Origin: Oscillospiraceae bacterium
GTDB taxonomy: Bacteria; Bacillota; Clostridia; Oscillospirales; Ruminococcaceae
NCBI GenBank assembly: GCA_020024155.1
Contig: JAHHUE010000019.1
Coordinates: forward strand, 1-24,298
Direction of reading: 5' to 3'
Length of the DNA: 24,298 nucleotides
A program made the position numbers and the translations under genes. Within the stretch, counting starts at the first letter, position 1, and every line of letters starts with the position of its first letter. The notes beneath the pieces are model-generated. The model made no database searches. It saw only the letters and a program-made list of their open reading frames with translations, and was not told where the DNA came from. This document shows positions 6,274 through 15,322 of this stretch, one piece after another.

Positions 6274-7185
6274 GTGAACAATATTATAGCTGTTATTGTA
6301 ACATATAACAGAATAGATATGCTCAAACAGTCAATAAATGCTTTGGAAAATCAAAGTAAATATTGTGATATATTGGTTGTAAATAATGCATCTACTGATA
6401 ATACAGAAGAGTGGGTGCAAAATTATATCAAAGACAAAACTGATATCCATTATGTGAATACAGGTAAAAATATAGGCGGTGCTGGTGGGTTTAATTATGG
6501 AATGCGCTGGGCTATTGAAAAAGAATATGACTATGTGTGGATAATGGATGACGATTGTTTACCAAATGAAGATTCTTTGGAAAAACTTATGAATGCAGAT
6601 GAGATAATTGGTGGTCCAAATAAATATGGATTTTTATCAAGTGTTGTACTTTGGACTGACGGCCATGAATGTAAAATGAATCGTCAAAAGATAAAGAAAA
6701 GTTATTATGAATATGCAGAACTTTTAAAAGATGGTATAGTTCAAGTAGAACAAGCAACTTTTGTTTCTTTGCTTTTTCCGAAAGAAACAATTTTCAAAGT
6801 TGGACTGCCTGTAAAAGAATTTTTTATTTGGGGCGATGATATAGAATATACAAGAAGAATTACAGTGAGAAACAATTTGACATCATATATGGTTGGACAA
6901 AGTCAGGTAATTCACGCAATGAAAGAAAATTCTGGCAGCAGTATAGCAACAGATAACGCTGAAAGAATTAACAGATACAAATATGCATTTAGAAATGAGG
7001 CATATTTGTATAGAAAAGAAGGTATAAAAGGAGTATGCTATTATGTGGCAAAGTGTGGACTGAATTTATGCCGTATACTAGCAAAAGCAGAAAATCATAG
7101 ATTTAAGCGATGTGGCGTTATTATAAGTAGTATGATTAAAGGTGTATTCTTTAACCCTAAAATAGAGTTTGTTGAGGAGAAGTAA
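6274..7185 (+). CDS. GT2 glycosyltransferase, galactofuranosyltransferase (GlfT2)-like
   Basis: This 303-residue cytoplasmic GT-A enzyme of family GT2 shows an N-terminal nucleotide-binding strand (IIAVIVTYNRIDML) and NNASTDNTEEW. The metal-binding DDD (92-94, in WIMDDDC) is followed by a WGDDIEYTRR segment (D188, D189, E191), with a histidine at 214 as expected for inverting GlfT2-like enzymes. The donor is therefore possibly UDP-galactofuranose, but GT2 specificity cannot be read from sequence. The GTG start is supported by AAAGGGG nine nt upstream. It is the first gene of the surface-polymer operon and ends 1 nt before the next gene's start. No membrane helices are evident. Confidence 0.8.
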   Translation: MNNIIAVIVTYNRIDMLKQSINALENQSKYCDILVVNNASTDNTEEWVQNYIKDKTDIHYVNTGKNIGGAGGFNYGMRWAIEKEYDYVWIMDDDCLPNEDSLEKLMNADEIIGGPNKYGFLSSVVLWTDGHECKMNRQKIKKSYYEYAELLKDGIVQVEQATFVSLLFPKETIFKVGLPVKEFFIWGDDIEYTRRITVRNNLTSYMVGQSQVIHAMKENSGSSIATDNAERINRYKYAFRNEAYLYRKEGIKGVCYYVAKCGLNLCRILAKAENHRFKRCGVIISSMIKGVFFNPKIEFVEEK

Positions 7186-7186
7186 A

Positions 7187-8215
7187 GTGGAAAAAATATC
7201 AATAATAATTCCAGTTTACAATGTGGAAAATTATATAGATAAGTGTATTCAATCATTATTTGAACAAACATATAGTAATTTTGAAATTATACTTATTGAT
7301 GATGGCTCAACAGACAAAAGCCCAATATTATGTGATGAATATGCAAAAAAAGATAACAGAGTAAAAGTTTTCCATAAAGAAAATGGTGGAGTTTCATCTG
7401 CAAGAAATCTTGGACTTGAAAAATCAACAGGTGACTATATCGCTTTTGTTGACCCTGATGACTGGGTTGAAAAAGATATGATTTTTTTTATTATGGAAGA
7501 TTTTAAGCAAAATAATGTGGATGCTGTTTTTTATGGATATGATGAAGTTTCATCAAATAGTAAAAATAAAAAATATCCCATAATTCATTCACCTGAAAAA
7601 ACAGGAGTAGATGATGATAGACAAGCAATATATCAAATGATGATAGGTATTGGCAAAGGGTATTACACAATTATTGCCAACAAAGCATTTAAACGCAGTA
7701 TTTATAAAGATAATAATTTTTTATTTGATAAAGAAATTGCTGTTGGAGAAGACAGTGTTTGGCTTGTTGAAATGGTAAAAAAATGCAACAGAGTATACTT
7801 TGATAACAGAGTTTTTTATCATTGGTTACAAAGAGAAGAAAGCGCAAGCAATAGCAAAAATATTTCACCAAAAAGATTAACTGCTATAAAGGCTCAGCAG
7901 ATAAATTGCGAGAACCTTATTGAATATGGTGACGAAATTGTTGAAATTGCAAAAGGAAAGTTATATAATGATTGTTTTTTTCTACAAATTATTGCATATA
8001 GCGAAAAAAATAAATCAATTGAAAAATATATAAAACAACAGATAGAAATGGGAAAGAAAAGTTTTTTCGCAAATAACGAGTTTTCAAAAGTGCGAAAAAT
8101 AAAGGTTGTTTTATGTAGTTTAATGATGAAGTTTAAGTTTAGCGGAAAGTATATAAATAGTTTAATGGATATAACTACTTATGATATAAAGAAAAAAATA
8201 AAGAGGGGAAATTAA
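7187..8215 (+). CDS. GT2 glycosyltransferase (EpsJ/EpsH-like)
   Basis: This 342-residue enzyme starts at GTG 7187, chosen because GAGGAG sits 7 nt upstream and the first residues MEKISIIIPVYNVENYI match the family start; a TTG at 7169 would overlap the preceding gene. The GT-A motifs are DDGSTDKS (D38, D39), the NGGVSSARNLG loop, and VDPDDW (89-92) as the metal-binding site, with GEDSVW further on as the likely catalytic-base region. The C-terminal ~100 residues are helical and basic and may contact membrane. It should add one sugar to a lipid-linked or polymer acceptor; the sugar is not predictable. The stop is followed after 1 nt by the next start. Confidence 0.85.
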   Translation: MEKISIIIPVYNVENYIDKCIQSLFEQTYSNFEIILIDDGSTDKSPILCDEYAKKDNRVKVFHKENGGVSSARNLGLEKSTGDYIAFVDPDDWVEKDMIFFIMEDFKQNNVDAVFYGYDEVSSNSKNKKYPIIHSPEKTGVDDDRQAIYQMMIGIGKGYYTIIANKAFKRSIYKDNNFLFDKEIAVGEDSVWLVEMVKKCNRVYFDNRVFYHWLQREESASNSKNISPKRLTAIKAQQINCENLIEYGDEIVEIAKGKLYNDCFFLQIIAYSEKNKSIEKYIKQQIEMGKKSFFANNEFSKVRKIKVVLCSLMMKFKFSGKYINSLMDITTYDIKKKIKRGN

Positions 8216-8216
8216 A

Positions 8217-10895
8217 ATGTCTTATAAGTACAAAATTTCTGTGGTAATGGCTGTATATAATGTAGAAGAATATATAGATGAGGCAATAAACAGTGTTATA
8301 AATCAATCTATTGGTTTTAAAGATATACAAATCATCTTGGTTGAAGATGGTAGCCCAGATAATTGTGCAGCTATATGTGATGATTATGTAACAAAATATC
8401 CAGATAATATAGTAGTAATACATAAACAGAATGAGGGTGCTGCACGTGCACGCTTAGATGGTATAAAAAAAGCTGAAGGTAAATATATTTCATTTTTAGA
8501 CCCTGATGATACACTTTCTAGTGAAACATTTGAAAATATATATAAATTCTTTGAAGAGAATTATGATAAAACAGATATGGTTGCTATGCCTATATACTTT
8601 TTTGGAGACCAAACTGGTTCACATCCACTTAACTATAAATTTAGTAAAGGCTCTAGAGTAGTAAATTTATTTAAAGAACATACATTGTTCCAGATGAATC
8701 TCGCATCAGCTTTGATAAAAAATGAAGTGTCTAATTTAATAGATGCTGACCCAAATCTTAAGACAGCAGAAGATGCAAGAGAGGCTTTAAGAATACTTCT
8801 TAACAAAAATACATTAGGTCTTGTTAAAGAGGCAAGATATAATTATAGAAGAAGAAATGATTCTGCAATAGGAACATCAGTAGCCAAAAGAAGTTGGTAT
8901 ACAAACTCAATTAAGTATTTTTCAAATTATATATTGGATTATAGTAAAGAGATTTTGGGATATATTCCAAAGTATATCCAATCTGCTGTAATGTATGACT
9001 TACAATGGAAATTTACAATAGCATACTCAAAACTTGATATATTAAATGTAGAAGAAAAAAAAGAATTTATTTCTGAAATATTTAAAGTTACATTTCGTCT
9101 TGACGATGATGTAATTTTGGAACAGAGATATTTGGCACAACCATTCAAATATCATATTTTAAGAAAAAAATATGATGATAAAAGTAAAATGATTGAAATT
9201 GGAGATATGACTAATGTTTCGTTCAGTGAAACTGGTATTTTTAATATTTCCAATATGATGCTTAGAATAGAATTTTTAAAAATTGAAAACAATGTTTTAA
9301 AAATTGAAGGTGTAAGTGAAGTTTTTCTTACTGATGTAGATGCAACTGATATTATGTTTAAAGTAAATGGAAAACTTTATAATTGTGAACATATAAAAAG
9401 ATATGAAGTTAAACAATGTTTAAATGAAACCATATCAATATTTAAAGGCTTTAAATTTGAAGTACCTCTTGAAAATAAAGAAAATAATGTTTCTTTTTAT
9501 ATCAAAGCTAATGGAAAATACTTTCAATGCCGAAATATAATTTTTGGTAGCTTTGCACCAATTAACAGAAGTAATGTATATAAAAATTCTTTTTATATAA
9601 AAAATAACTGGAGAATAACATACGATAATTTTGCTATACATGTTGATACTGTAAATAAAACTGGTGCAATAAAAAATGAAGTTAAACTCTATAAAGAACT
9701 ATGGAAAAAAAATAGAGATGGTGAGAGAAAAGCAATTTTGGCAAGAGTGGCTTTTCATATGCTTAAATGTATTAAGAAAAAACCTTTATGGCTTATAAGT
9801 GATAGAACATCTAAAGCAGGTGATAACGGCATTGCTTTTTATATGTATATGAGAAAAAATCATCCAGAAATTGATTGTTACTTTGTAATAAATAAAGATT
9901 GTGCAGATTATAATGAAGCTAAAAAATATGGCCCTGTTGTTGCCAGAGACTCATTTAAACACAAGCTTATGTCTTTACTTAGTGATTATATTGTATCTTC
10001 ACAAGGCGAAGTACAAATTTACAATCCTTTTCATGGACACAGCGAACCATATAGAGATATTTTGTCAGAAACTAAATTTGTTTTCCTTCAACATGGTGTT
10101 ATTATACATGACTTATCAGGATGGTTAAATAAATATAATAAGAACTTGTACGGGTTTGTAACATCTGCTAAAGATGAATATAACTCTATTGTAAATACAA
10201 ATTATTACTATACATCTAACGAAGTTTGGTTAACTGGGCTTCCAAGATTTGATAGACTTTACAATGATGAACAAAGACAAATAACTATTATGCCTACTTG
10301 GCGTAAGTATTTGATGACTGATTGGGATGCAAGTACAGATAGTTGGAGTACTGCTGATAACTTTACAGATAGTGATTATTACAATTTCTATAATAATCTT
10401 CTAAATGATGAAAGACTAATAAAAGCTGCTAAAGAATTAGGATATACTATTGCATTTTTCCCTCATCCAAATATACAACCAAGTGTAAAGTATTTTGATA
10501 AAAAGGATGATGTTGTATTTTTAGATAGAACAAATGAATATAGAGATGTATATGCAAAAAGTAATTTGATTGTTACTGACTATTCTTCAGCAGTTTATGA
10601 CTTTGCTTACATGAGAAAACCAATTATATATGCACAATTTGATGCATCAGAATTTTTAAATGGTAAACATGTAGCTAAAAAAGGGTATTTTGAATACAAA
10701 GAAAACGGATTTGGAGAAGTACTTGACAATTTGGATAGTACAGTTGATACAATAATTGAATACATGAAAAATGACTGTCAGCTTAAAGATAAATATCGTA
10801 AACGTATAGATAATTTCTTTGCGTACAATGATAAAAATAACTGTCAGAGAGTTTATGAGAAAATTATGGAAAAAGAAAAAGAAAGACAGCAGTAA
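8217..10895 (+). CDS. Fusion of GT2 glycosyltransferase and TagF-like CDP-glycerol glycerophosphotransferase
   Basis: This 892-residue protein has two catalytic modules. Residues 1-~220 are a GT2 GT-A domain (ISVVMAVYNVEEYI, VEDGSPDN, LDPDD at 94-98). A middle region of about 340-480 is beta-rich, as in TagF/TarL proteins. Residues ~500-885 are a CDP-glycerol:poly(glycerophosphate) transferase domain (Glyphos_transf) with LWLISDR, SSQGE, LQHG (H near 625), FFPHPN (H near 750), and TDYSSAVYDF (D near 788). The histidines and TDYSS are the family's catalytic and phosphate-binding residues. It probably transfers glycerol- or another polyol-phosphate and a sugar to build a teichoic-acid-like repeat at the inner membrane face. 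ABC exporter genes follow. The donor polyol is not certain. Confidence 0.85.
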   Translation: MSYKYKISVVMAVYNVEEYIDEAINSVINQSIGFKDIQIILVEDGSPDNCAAICDDYVTKYPDNIVVIHKQNEGAARARLDGIKKAEGKYISFLDPDDTLSSETFENIYKFFEENYDKTDMVAMPIYFFGDQTGSHPLNYKFSKGSRVVNLFKEHTLFQMNLASALIKNEVSNLIDADPNLKTAEDAREALRILLNKNTLGLVKEARYNYRRRNDSAIGTSVAKRSWYTNSIKYFSNYILDYSKEILGYIPKYIQSAVMYDLQWKFTIAYSKLDILNVEEKKEFISEIFKVTFRLDDDVILEQRYLAQPFKYHILRKKYDDKSKMIEIGDMTNVSFSETGIFNISNMMLRIEFLKIENNVLKIEGVSEVFLTDVDATDIMFKVNGKLYNCEHIKRYEVKQCLNETISIFKGFKFEVPLENKENNVSFYIKANGKYFQCRNIIFGSFAPINRSNVYKNSFYIKNNWRITYDNFAIHVDTVNKTGAIKNEVKLYKELWKKNRDGERKAILARVAFHMLKCIKKKPLWLISDRTSKAGDNGIAFYMYMRKNHPEIDCYFVINKDCADYNEAKKYGPVVARDSFKHKLMSLLSDYIVSSQGEVQIYNPFHGHSEPYRDILSETKFVFLQHGVIIHDLSGWLNKYNKNLYGFVTSAKDEYNSIVNTNYYYTSNEVWLTGLPRFDRLYNDEQRQITIMPTWRKYLMTDWDASTDSWSTADNFTDSDYYNFYNNLLNDERLIKAAKELGYTIAFFPHPNIQPSVKYFDKKDDVVFLDRTNEYRDVYAKSNLIVTDYSSAVYDFAYMRKPIIYAQFDASEFLNGKHVAKKGYFEYKENGFGEVLDNLDSTVDTIIEYMKNDCQLKDKYRKRIDNFFAYNDKNNCQRVYEKIMEKEKERQQ

Positions 10896-10978
10896 AGGAA
10901 GTGATATATGAGTATATTATTGTGTTAAACATTTATTCAGCCCTTATGCATTACAAATAATTCCTATTATCAATTTAA

Positions 10979-11071
10979 ATGATAATATCTTGTATAAAAT
11001 ATGTGTGTTTATTTACAAGTTTTGTTGTAACGATAATAATGAGCTGGATGCTTTATGAAACTTTAGATTAA
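10979..11071 (+). pseudogene. Possible C-terminal remnant of a membrane protein (acyltransferase-3-like)
   Basis: After the fusion gene, a good ribosome site and ATG (10909) open only a 6-codon frame. Further on, a 30-codon frame ends in a hydrophobic helix (CLFTSFVVTIIMSWMLYETL), resembling the last helix of membrane O-acyltransferases. The 223-bp gap between genes that are otherwise tightly packed supports deletion of a gene here. The family is a guess from a short stretch. Confidence 0.25.
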
Positions 11072-11118
11072 ATTAAAAGTATTTTATATAATATAAAATT
11101 TACTAAAACAGAGGAATT

Positions 11119-11886
11119 ATGATAGAAAAATTAAAGAAAAATCAATTTCTATTTGAAGAATTGGTAAAAAGAGATTTTAAACAAAAATATAAAAGAACAG
11201 TTCTTGGTATGGGGTGGAGCTTGCTTTCACCTTTACTTCAATTGCTTGTTATGAGCGTAGTATTTAAAAAATTCTTTGGCAGAGGTGTTAATCACTACAC
11301 AATATATTTGTTCTGTGGTACACTTGTTTTCTCTTATTTTAGAGAGTCCACAACAGGTGGTATGAATGCACTTATGTCAAATGCAAGAATTTTTACAAAG
11401 GTTAATGTGCCTAAATATCTGTTTTTGTTTTCAAAAAATGTATCAGCACTTATAAACTTTGGACTTACTTTATGTATATTCTTTATATTCGCATTTGTGG
11501 ATAAAATAAAATTTGGACCACACTTTATAGCACTTATTTTTCCTATATGCTGTTTGGTTGTATTTAACATAGGTATAGGTTTGATTCTTTCGGCGTTGTT
11601 TGTGTTTTTTAGAGATACAAGTTATCTTTATGACATATTCACATTGCTTTTGAACTACTTTTCAGCAATATTCTATACACTTGATGTGTATACTCCAACA
11701 GTTAGAAAATTGTTTTTGCTTAACCCTATATATTGCTATATAAAATATTTTAGAGTTGTTGTTTTAAATGGAGGAATTCCTTCAATTTCATATCATGTAT
11801 TATGTGCTTTTTATGCAGTTGTTGCTTTTGGAATAGGTGCATGGGTTTATAAAAAGAACAATCATAAGTTCCTGTATTATGTATAA
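11119..11886 (+). CDS. ABC-2 polysaccharide/teichoic acid exporter permease (TagG/Wzm-like)
   Basis: This 255-residue integral membrane protein has six predicted hydrophobic segments, at about 30-55, 60-80, 105-130, 140-165, 175-195 and 230-248. It starts with the amphipathic FEELVKRDFKQKYKRTVLGMGWSLLSPLLQ segment diagnostic of ABC-2 polymer exporters. It would form the channel that flips the undecaprenyl-linked polymer outward, together with the ATPase encoded 15 nt downstream. The start has GAGGA upstream. It is preceded by the 223-bp gap, which may hold its own promoter (TATAAT at 11087-11092 without a clear -35). Confidence 0.85.
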   Translation: MIEKLKKNQFLFEELVKRDFKQKYKRTVLGMGWSLLSPLLQLLVMSVVFKKFFGRGVNHYTIYLFCGTLVFSYFRESTTGGMNALMSNARIFTKVNVPKYLFLFSKNVSALINFGLTLCIFFIFAFVDKIKFGPHFIALIFPICCLVVFNIGIGLILSALFVFFRDTSYLYDIFTLLLNYFSAIFYTLDVYTPTVRKLFLLNPIYCYIKYFRVVVLNGGIPSISYHVLCAFYAVVAFGIGAWVYKKNNHKFLYYV

Positions 11887-11901
11887 AGGGGTGGATATAA
11901 T

Positions 11902-12834
11902 ATGGCTATTATAAAAGCAAACAATGTCTCCATTAGATATATTACAGGAGATTTTAAAGATATTGGTTTAAAAGAATATGTTACAAGAAGATTTACAGGT
12001 AAATACCATGTTAAAGAATTTTGGGCAGATAAAAATGTAAGTTTTTCACTTGATAAAGGTGATATGCTTGGGATAATTGGTACAAATGGTGCTGGTAAAT
12101 CTACATTATTGAAAGCAGTTTCTGGTATTATGCAGCCAACAGAAGGCAATATGGAGATAAACGGCAGTATTGCTGCTTTGCTTGAACTTGCAAGTGGGTT
12201 TGACGGAGAACTGACAGTAAGAGAAAATACTTATCTTCGTGGTGCTATGCTTGGATACACAAGAGAATTTATGGACAAGATGTATAATGATATTATAGAT
12301 TTTGCAGAATTGAAAGATTTTCAAGAAAGACCATTTAAACAACTTTCAAGTGGTATGAAAAGTCGACTTGCTTTTTCAATTGCATGTCTTGTTAGTCCTG
12401 ATATTCTTATACTTGATGAAGTTTTGAGTGTTGGTGATGGTGCTTTTCGTAAAAAAAGTGGAGATAAAATGAAACAAATTCTTGAAAATGGTGTTACAGG
12501 AATTCTTGTTTCTCACTCTGTTGGACAAGTGCGTGAAATGTGTAATAAAATTTTATGGCTTGACCATGGTAATCAAGTCGCTTTTTCAGATGATGTGAAG
12601 TTATATTGTGATGCGTATGAAGAATTTTTGATAACAAAAAAACTTCCTAAAAACATAGAAGATGTGGAAAAACTTGCACAGGACTATGAAGAAAGAAAGC
12701 GTATTGAACGTGAAAAAGCTCAGCAGAGAGAAGTAGAAAAATTACAGAATGTTTTGGAAACTGGTGATAGTGATGCAGCATTAGATGCAGCTATTAACAT
12801 TATTAAAAAACACAAACCAGAACTTTTGAAATAA
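11902..12834 (+). CDS. ABC exporter ATPase (TagH/Wzt-like)
   Basis: This 310-residue nucleotide-binding subunit has Walker A GTNGAGKST (60-68), the signature LSSGM (148-152), Walker B DILILDE (D172, E173) and an H-loop SHS. The long N-terminal lead (VTRRFTGKYHVKEFWADKNV) is typical of polymer-export ATPases. The ~60-residue C-terminal extension is a charged coiled coil (EERKRIEREKAQQREVEK...) and not the beta-sandwich carbohydrate-binding domain of Wzt, so chain-length recognition of the Wzt type is unlikely. It powers the permease encoded just upstream and is the last gene before a strong terminator. Confidence 0.88.
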   Translation: MAIIKANNVSIRYITGDFKDIGLKEYVTRRFTGKYHVKEFWADKNVSFSLDKGDMLGIIGTNGAGKSTLLKAVSGIMQPTEGNMEINGSIAALLELASGFDGELTVRENTYLRGAMLGYTREFMDKMYNDIIDFAELKDFQERPFKQLSSGMKSRLAFSIACLVSPDILILDEVLSVGDGAFRKKSGDKMKQILENGVTGILVSHSVGQVREMCNKILWLDHGNQVAFSDDVKLYCDAYEEFLITKKLPKNIEDVEKLAQDYEERKRIEREKAQQREVEKLQNVLETGDSDAALDAAINIIKKHKPELLK

Positions 12835-12841
12835 TAAAATA

Positions 12842-12870
12842 AAAGACGAGTTAATATAACTCGTCTTTTT
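12842..12870 (+). terminator. Terminator of the polymer operon
   Basis: AAAGACGAGTT (12842-12852) and AACTCGTCTTT (12858-12868) form a perfect 11-bp stem with a 5-nt loop and a T5 tail. It starts 8 nt after the ATPase stop. Confidence 0.92.
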
Positions 12871-13035
12871 AGTTTAAAATAATAATTGAATATGAAAATT
12901 TAAATATAATAAAATATAAAAAATAAATATGTTTTATATTAGTTAAAATAAATGATACCAGATATTTATCTAATTAAATTTTAATCTATGTAATACTATA
13001 AGTTGGAATTTGTATAATAAATTTCACAAGATATA

Positions 13036-13083
13036 CAAAAATAAAAATAGGCGGACAGTGATTTCTCACTGCCTACCTATTTT
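13036..13083 (-). terminator. Terminator of nagAB
   Basis: On the minus strand AAAATAGG...CCTATTTT brackets an inner CAGTGA/TCACTG-type stem with a small loop, followed by TTTTTATTTTTG. It begins 11 nt after the nagB stop. The hairpin is nearly symmetric, so it may also stop plus-strand readthrough. Confidence 0.85.
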
Positions 13084-13094
13084 ATAGTAAATAA

Positions 13095-13850
13095 TTATTT
13101 TTCAATGTATTCTGGTGTTTTTTCTGCCAAAATGCTACCAGCTTCTTCGTCAACAACTACGATAACATCGTTGTGGAGTTGGAGAACAGAAGCAGGAACT
13201 TGTGGTGTGATATCGCCAGCAACCATTTTGTAGATGATTTCTGCTTTATCTTTACCACTTGCAACCAAGAGGATTTTTTTAGCACTCATAATTGTTTTGA
13301 TACCCATTGTATAAGCTTGTGTTGGCACATCTTCTTTCTTTTCAAAGAAACGAGTATTTGCATCAATTGTGCTTTGTGTAAGGTTGATGATGTTTGTACC
13401 TTTTGCAAAGTGGTCAGCCGGTTCGTTGAAACCTACATGACCGTTGTGACCAATACCAAGAAGCTGAATGTCCACACCACCAAGAGATTTAATAACTGCA
13501 TCGTAACGAGCACATTCTTTTGAAGCATCTTTTTCTGTGCCATCAGGAATGTTTGTGTTTGCCATATCAATGTCAACAAATTTGAAAAGATTGTTGTACA
13601 TAAAGTATGCATAGCTTTGGTCATTGTCTTTTGTAAGACCAACATATTCATCAAGGTTTGCAGCATGGCATTTTGCAAAGCTTAAATCGCCATTTTCGTA
13701 TTTTTTGATAAGTTCTTTGTATGTACTGATTGGAGATGAACCAGTTGCAAGACCGAGAACACTTTCTGGTTTGAGTGTAATTTGTGATGCAATGATGTTT
13801 GCAGCTACACGGCCTAAATCTTCATAGTTTTTTGTAACAATAACTCTCAT
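13095..13850 (-). CDS. nagB: Glucosamine-6-phosphate deaminase
   Basis: NagB converts glucosamine-6-phosphate to fructose-6-phosphate and ammonium, linking amino-sugar breakdown to glycolysis in the cytoplasm. The 251-residue product shows GLATGSSP (phosphate binding), NLDEYVGL (D67, E68) and GIGHNGHVGFNEP (H135, H138, E143), the Firmicute form of the active-site loop. The start is ATG 13850-13848, because AAAGGA sits 9 nt upstream; a TTG six codons earlier overlaps that site. It follows nagA by 26 nt and ends with its own terminator. The length is at the short end for the family, as is usual for monomeric or dimeric Firmicute NagB. Confidence 0.96.
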   Translation of the reverse strand: MRVIVTKNYEDLGRVAANIIASQITLKPESVLGLATGSSPISTYKELIKKYENGDLSFAKCHAANLDEYVGLTKDNDQSYAYFMYNNLFKFVDIDMANTNIPDGTEKDASKECARYDAVIKSLGGVDIQLLGIGHNGHVGFNEPADHFAKGTNIINLTQSTIDANTRFFEKKEDVPTQAYTMGIKTIMSAKKILLVASGKDKAEIIYKMVAGDITPQVPASVLQLHNDVIVVVDEEAGSILAEKTPEYIEK

Positions 13851-13876
13851 GATATATAATCCTTTCAAAATATAAA

Positions 13877-15004
13877 TTATTTCTGTACTTTACCAGCCAA
13901 AACAACAAGTTTGAGGTTAAGGTCTTTGTCCAAAACAACAATATCTGCTTGTTTGCCAACTGTAAGGCTACCAACCTTGTCATACAAGTCAGCAGATTTT
14001 GCAGGGTTGATTGTTGCAGCTTTAAGAGCTGTTTCAAGCTTAACACCAAAGCTAACTGCACGACGCATACAATCTGCAACATTTGTTGCACTACCAGCAA
14101 TTGTTCCGTCTTCCAATGTTGCTTTACCATCGTTCATAAATACTTTTTGACCACCAAGGCTGTATTCGCCGTTTGGCATACCGCAAGCACGCATGGAGTC
14201 GCTGATAAGACATACTTTATCTTCACCAAAAATTTTGAAGATTGTGCGTACTATTGCTGGGTGAAGGTGAATACCATCACTGATAACTTCTACATATTTT
14301 GCGTTATCTGCTGCTGCACCAACAACACCAGGTTCTCTGTGGTTAAGAGCAGGCATAGCATTGAAAAGGTGTGTAACATGGTCTGCACCGTGTTCAAAAG
14401 CGGCTGTTGCTTCGTCAAATGTTGCTGTTGTGTGAGCAATACTTACACGACATACTTTGCTTGCTTTTTCAATGAATTCCAAAGAACCAGGAAGTTCTGG
14501 AGCAATATCAAGAATTCTGATGTTTTTACCAGAAACTTCGTAAAGTCTGCTGAACATATCGTAATCTGGGTTAACGATGTATTTTTCAGCTTGAGCACCT
14601 TTTTTGGATTTATTAAAGAATGGGCCTTCCATATTTACACCACGCAAAGTTGCTTGCCCATCAATTGTTTTATTAAAGAAAGGTTTTGCTGTTTCAAAAA
14701 TATCTGTGAGAATAGGTTCATCAAAAGCCATTGTTGTGCCTAAGAAACTTGTAACACCTTGGCTTGCAAGATATTTTGCAATAGCTGTAATATCTTGTTC
14801 TGAATTATCACAGAAGTCACTGCCTGCTGCACCGTGAATATGTACATCTACAAAACCAGGGATAACATAGCAATCAGTTGCATCAAAAACTTCTTCACCA
14901 GAAAGATTTTCACCAATTTGACTGATTGTTGCACCTTCAAAAGAAATATCTTGGTTTACAAACTGTGCGTCTTCTGTAAACAAGTTACCATTTTTAATAA
15001 TCAT
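13877..15004 (-). CDS. nagA: N-acetylglucosamine-6-phosphate deacetylase
   Basis: NagA removes acetate from GlcNAc-6-phosphate, producing the NagB substrate. The 375-residue amidohydrolase carries the metal-site motif HIHG (H55, H57), NMEGPF (E126), SIAHTTA (H191), HVTHLFNAM (H212) and the catalytic D269 in LISDSMRA. The ATG is preceded by AAAGGAG. It is the first gene of nagAB. No transporter or NagR-type regulator gene is adjacent, and I see no complete NagR (GntR-family) operator in the upstream 300 bp, so the pair may serve cell-wall amino-sugar recycling or be regulated elsewhere. Confidence 0.97.
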   Translation of the reverse strand: MIIKNGNLFTEDAQFVNQDISFEGATISQIGENLSGEEVFDATDCYVIPGFVDVHIHGAAGSDFCDNSEQDITAIAKYLASQGVTSFLGTTMAFDEPILTDIFETAKPFFNKTIDGQATLRGVNMEGPFFNKSKKGAQAEKYIVNPDYDMFSRLYEVSGKNIRILDIAPELPGSLEFIEKASKVCRVSIAHTTATFDEATAAFEHGADHVTHLFNAMPALNHREPGVVGAAADNAKYVEVISDGIHLHPAIVRTIFKIFGEDKVCLISDSMRACGMPNGEYSLGGQKVFMNDGKATLEDGTIAGSATNVADCMRRAVSFGVKLETALKAATINPAKSADLYDKVGSLTVGKQADIVVLDKDLNLKLVVLAGKVQK

Positions 15005-15280
15005 TGGTAATTCTCCTTTATTTTAAATATTTAAATATATAAACATATTTATAGCTAACACGCTTAATTTTATTTTAAACTTTTATGGAGATTAAAACAA
15101 TAGCAAAAATTTGTGTAATTATGTACATTTTTGGTATAAAAGTATTTAAAATAAACTTCATATTAGTTTTTTTATATAAAATTTATAACAATATGTTTTA
15201 TTTTTTGTATTTATTACTTATTGTGTTACAAAAATTGATGTAACTATATATTTTTCAACATTTATTTTATTTTGTGTTGA
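15005..15280. other. Gene-free region between nagA and the cyclophilin gene
   Basis: It holds the nagAB promoter (next entry) and a GTTACA-N8-TGTAAC inverted repeat (15225-15244) of operator form, about 125 bp upstream of that promoter. Otherwise it is AT-rich DNA without an ORF. Confidence 0.5.
15072..15100 (-). promoter_or_regulatory. Putative nagAB promoter
   Basis: On the minus strand TTGTTT (15100-15095), a 17-bp spacer and TAAAAT (15077-15072) fit a housekeeping promoter. It lies about 70 bp upstream of the nagA start. Confidence 0.45.
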
Positions 15281-15311
15281 AAAAAGACACTGATAAATTC
15301 AGTGTCTTTTT
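15281..15311 (-). terminator. Terminator of coaX-cyclophilin
   Basis: AAAAAGACACTGA (15281-15293) and TCAGTGTCTTTTT (15299-15311) are a perfect 13-bp inverted repeat with T runs on either strand. It lies 11 nt past the cyclophilin stop. Confidence 0.92.
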
Positions 15312-15322
15312 GTTATTTGAGA

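Noticed and set aside
13949..14743. 264-codon ORF on the plus strand opposite nagA
   Set aside because: It is cysteine-rich, has no ribosome site, and is a mirror of the highly conserved nagA frame.
15005..15280. NagR (GntR-family) operator for nagAB
   Set aside because: Only a half-like TTTGGTATA string is present near 15130; no symmetric site was found.
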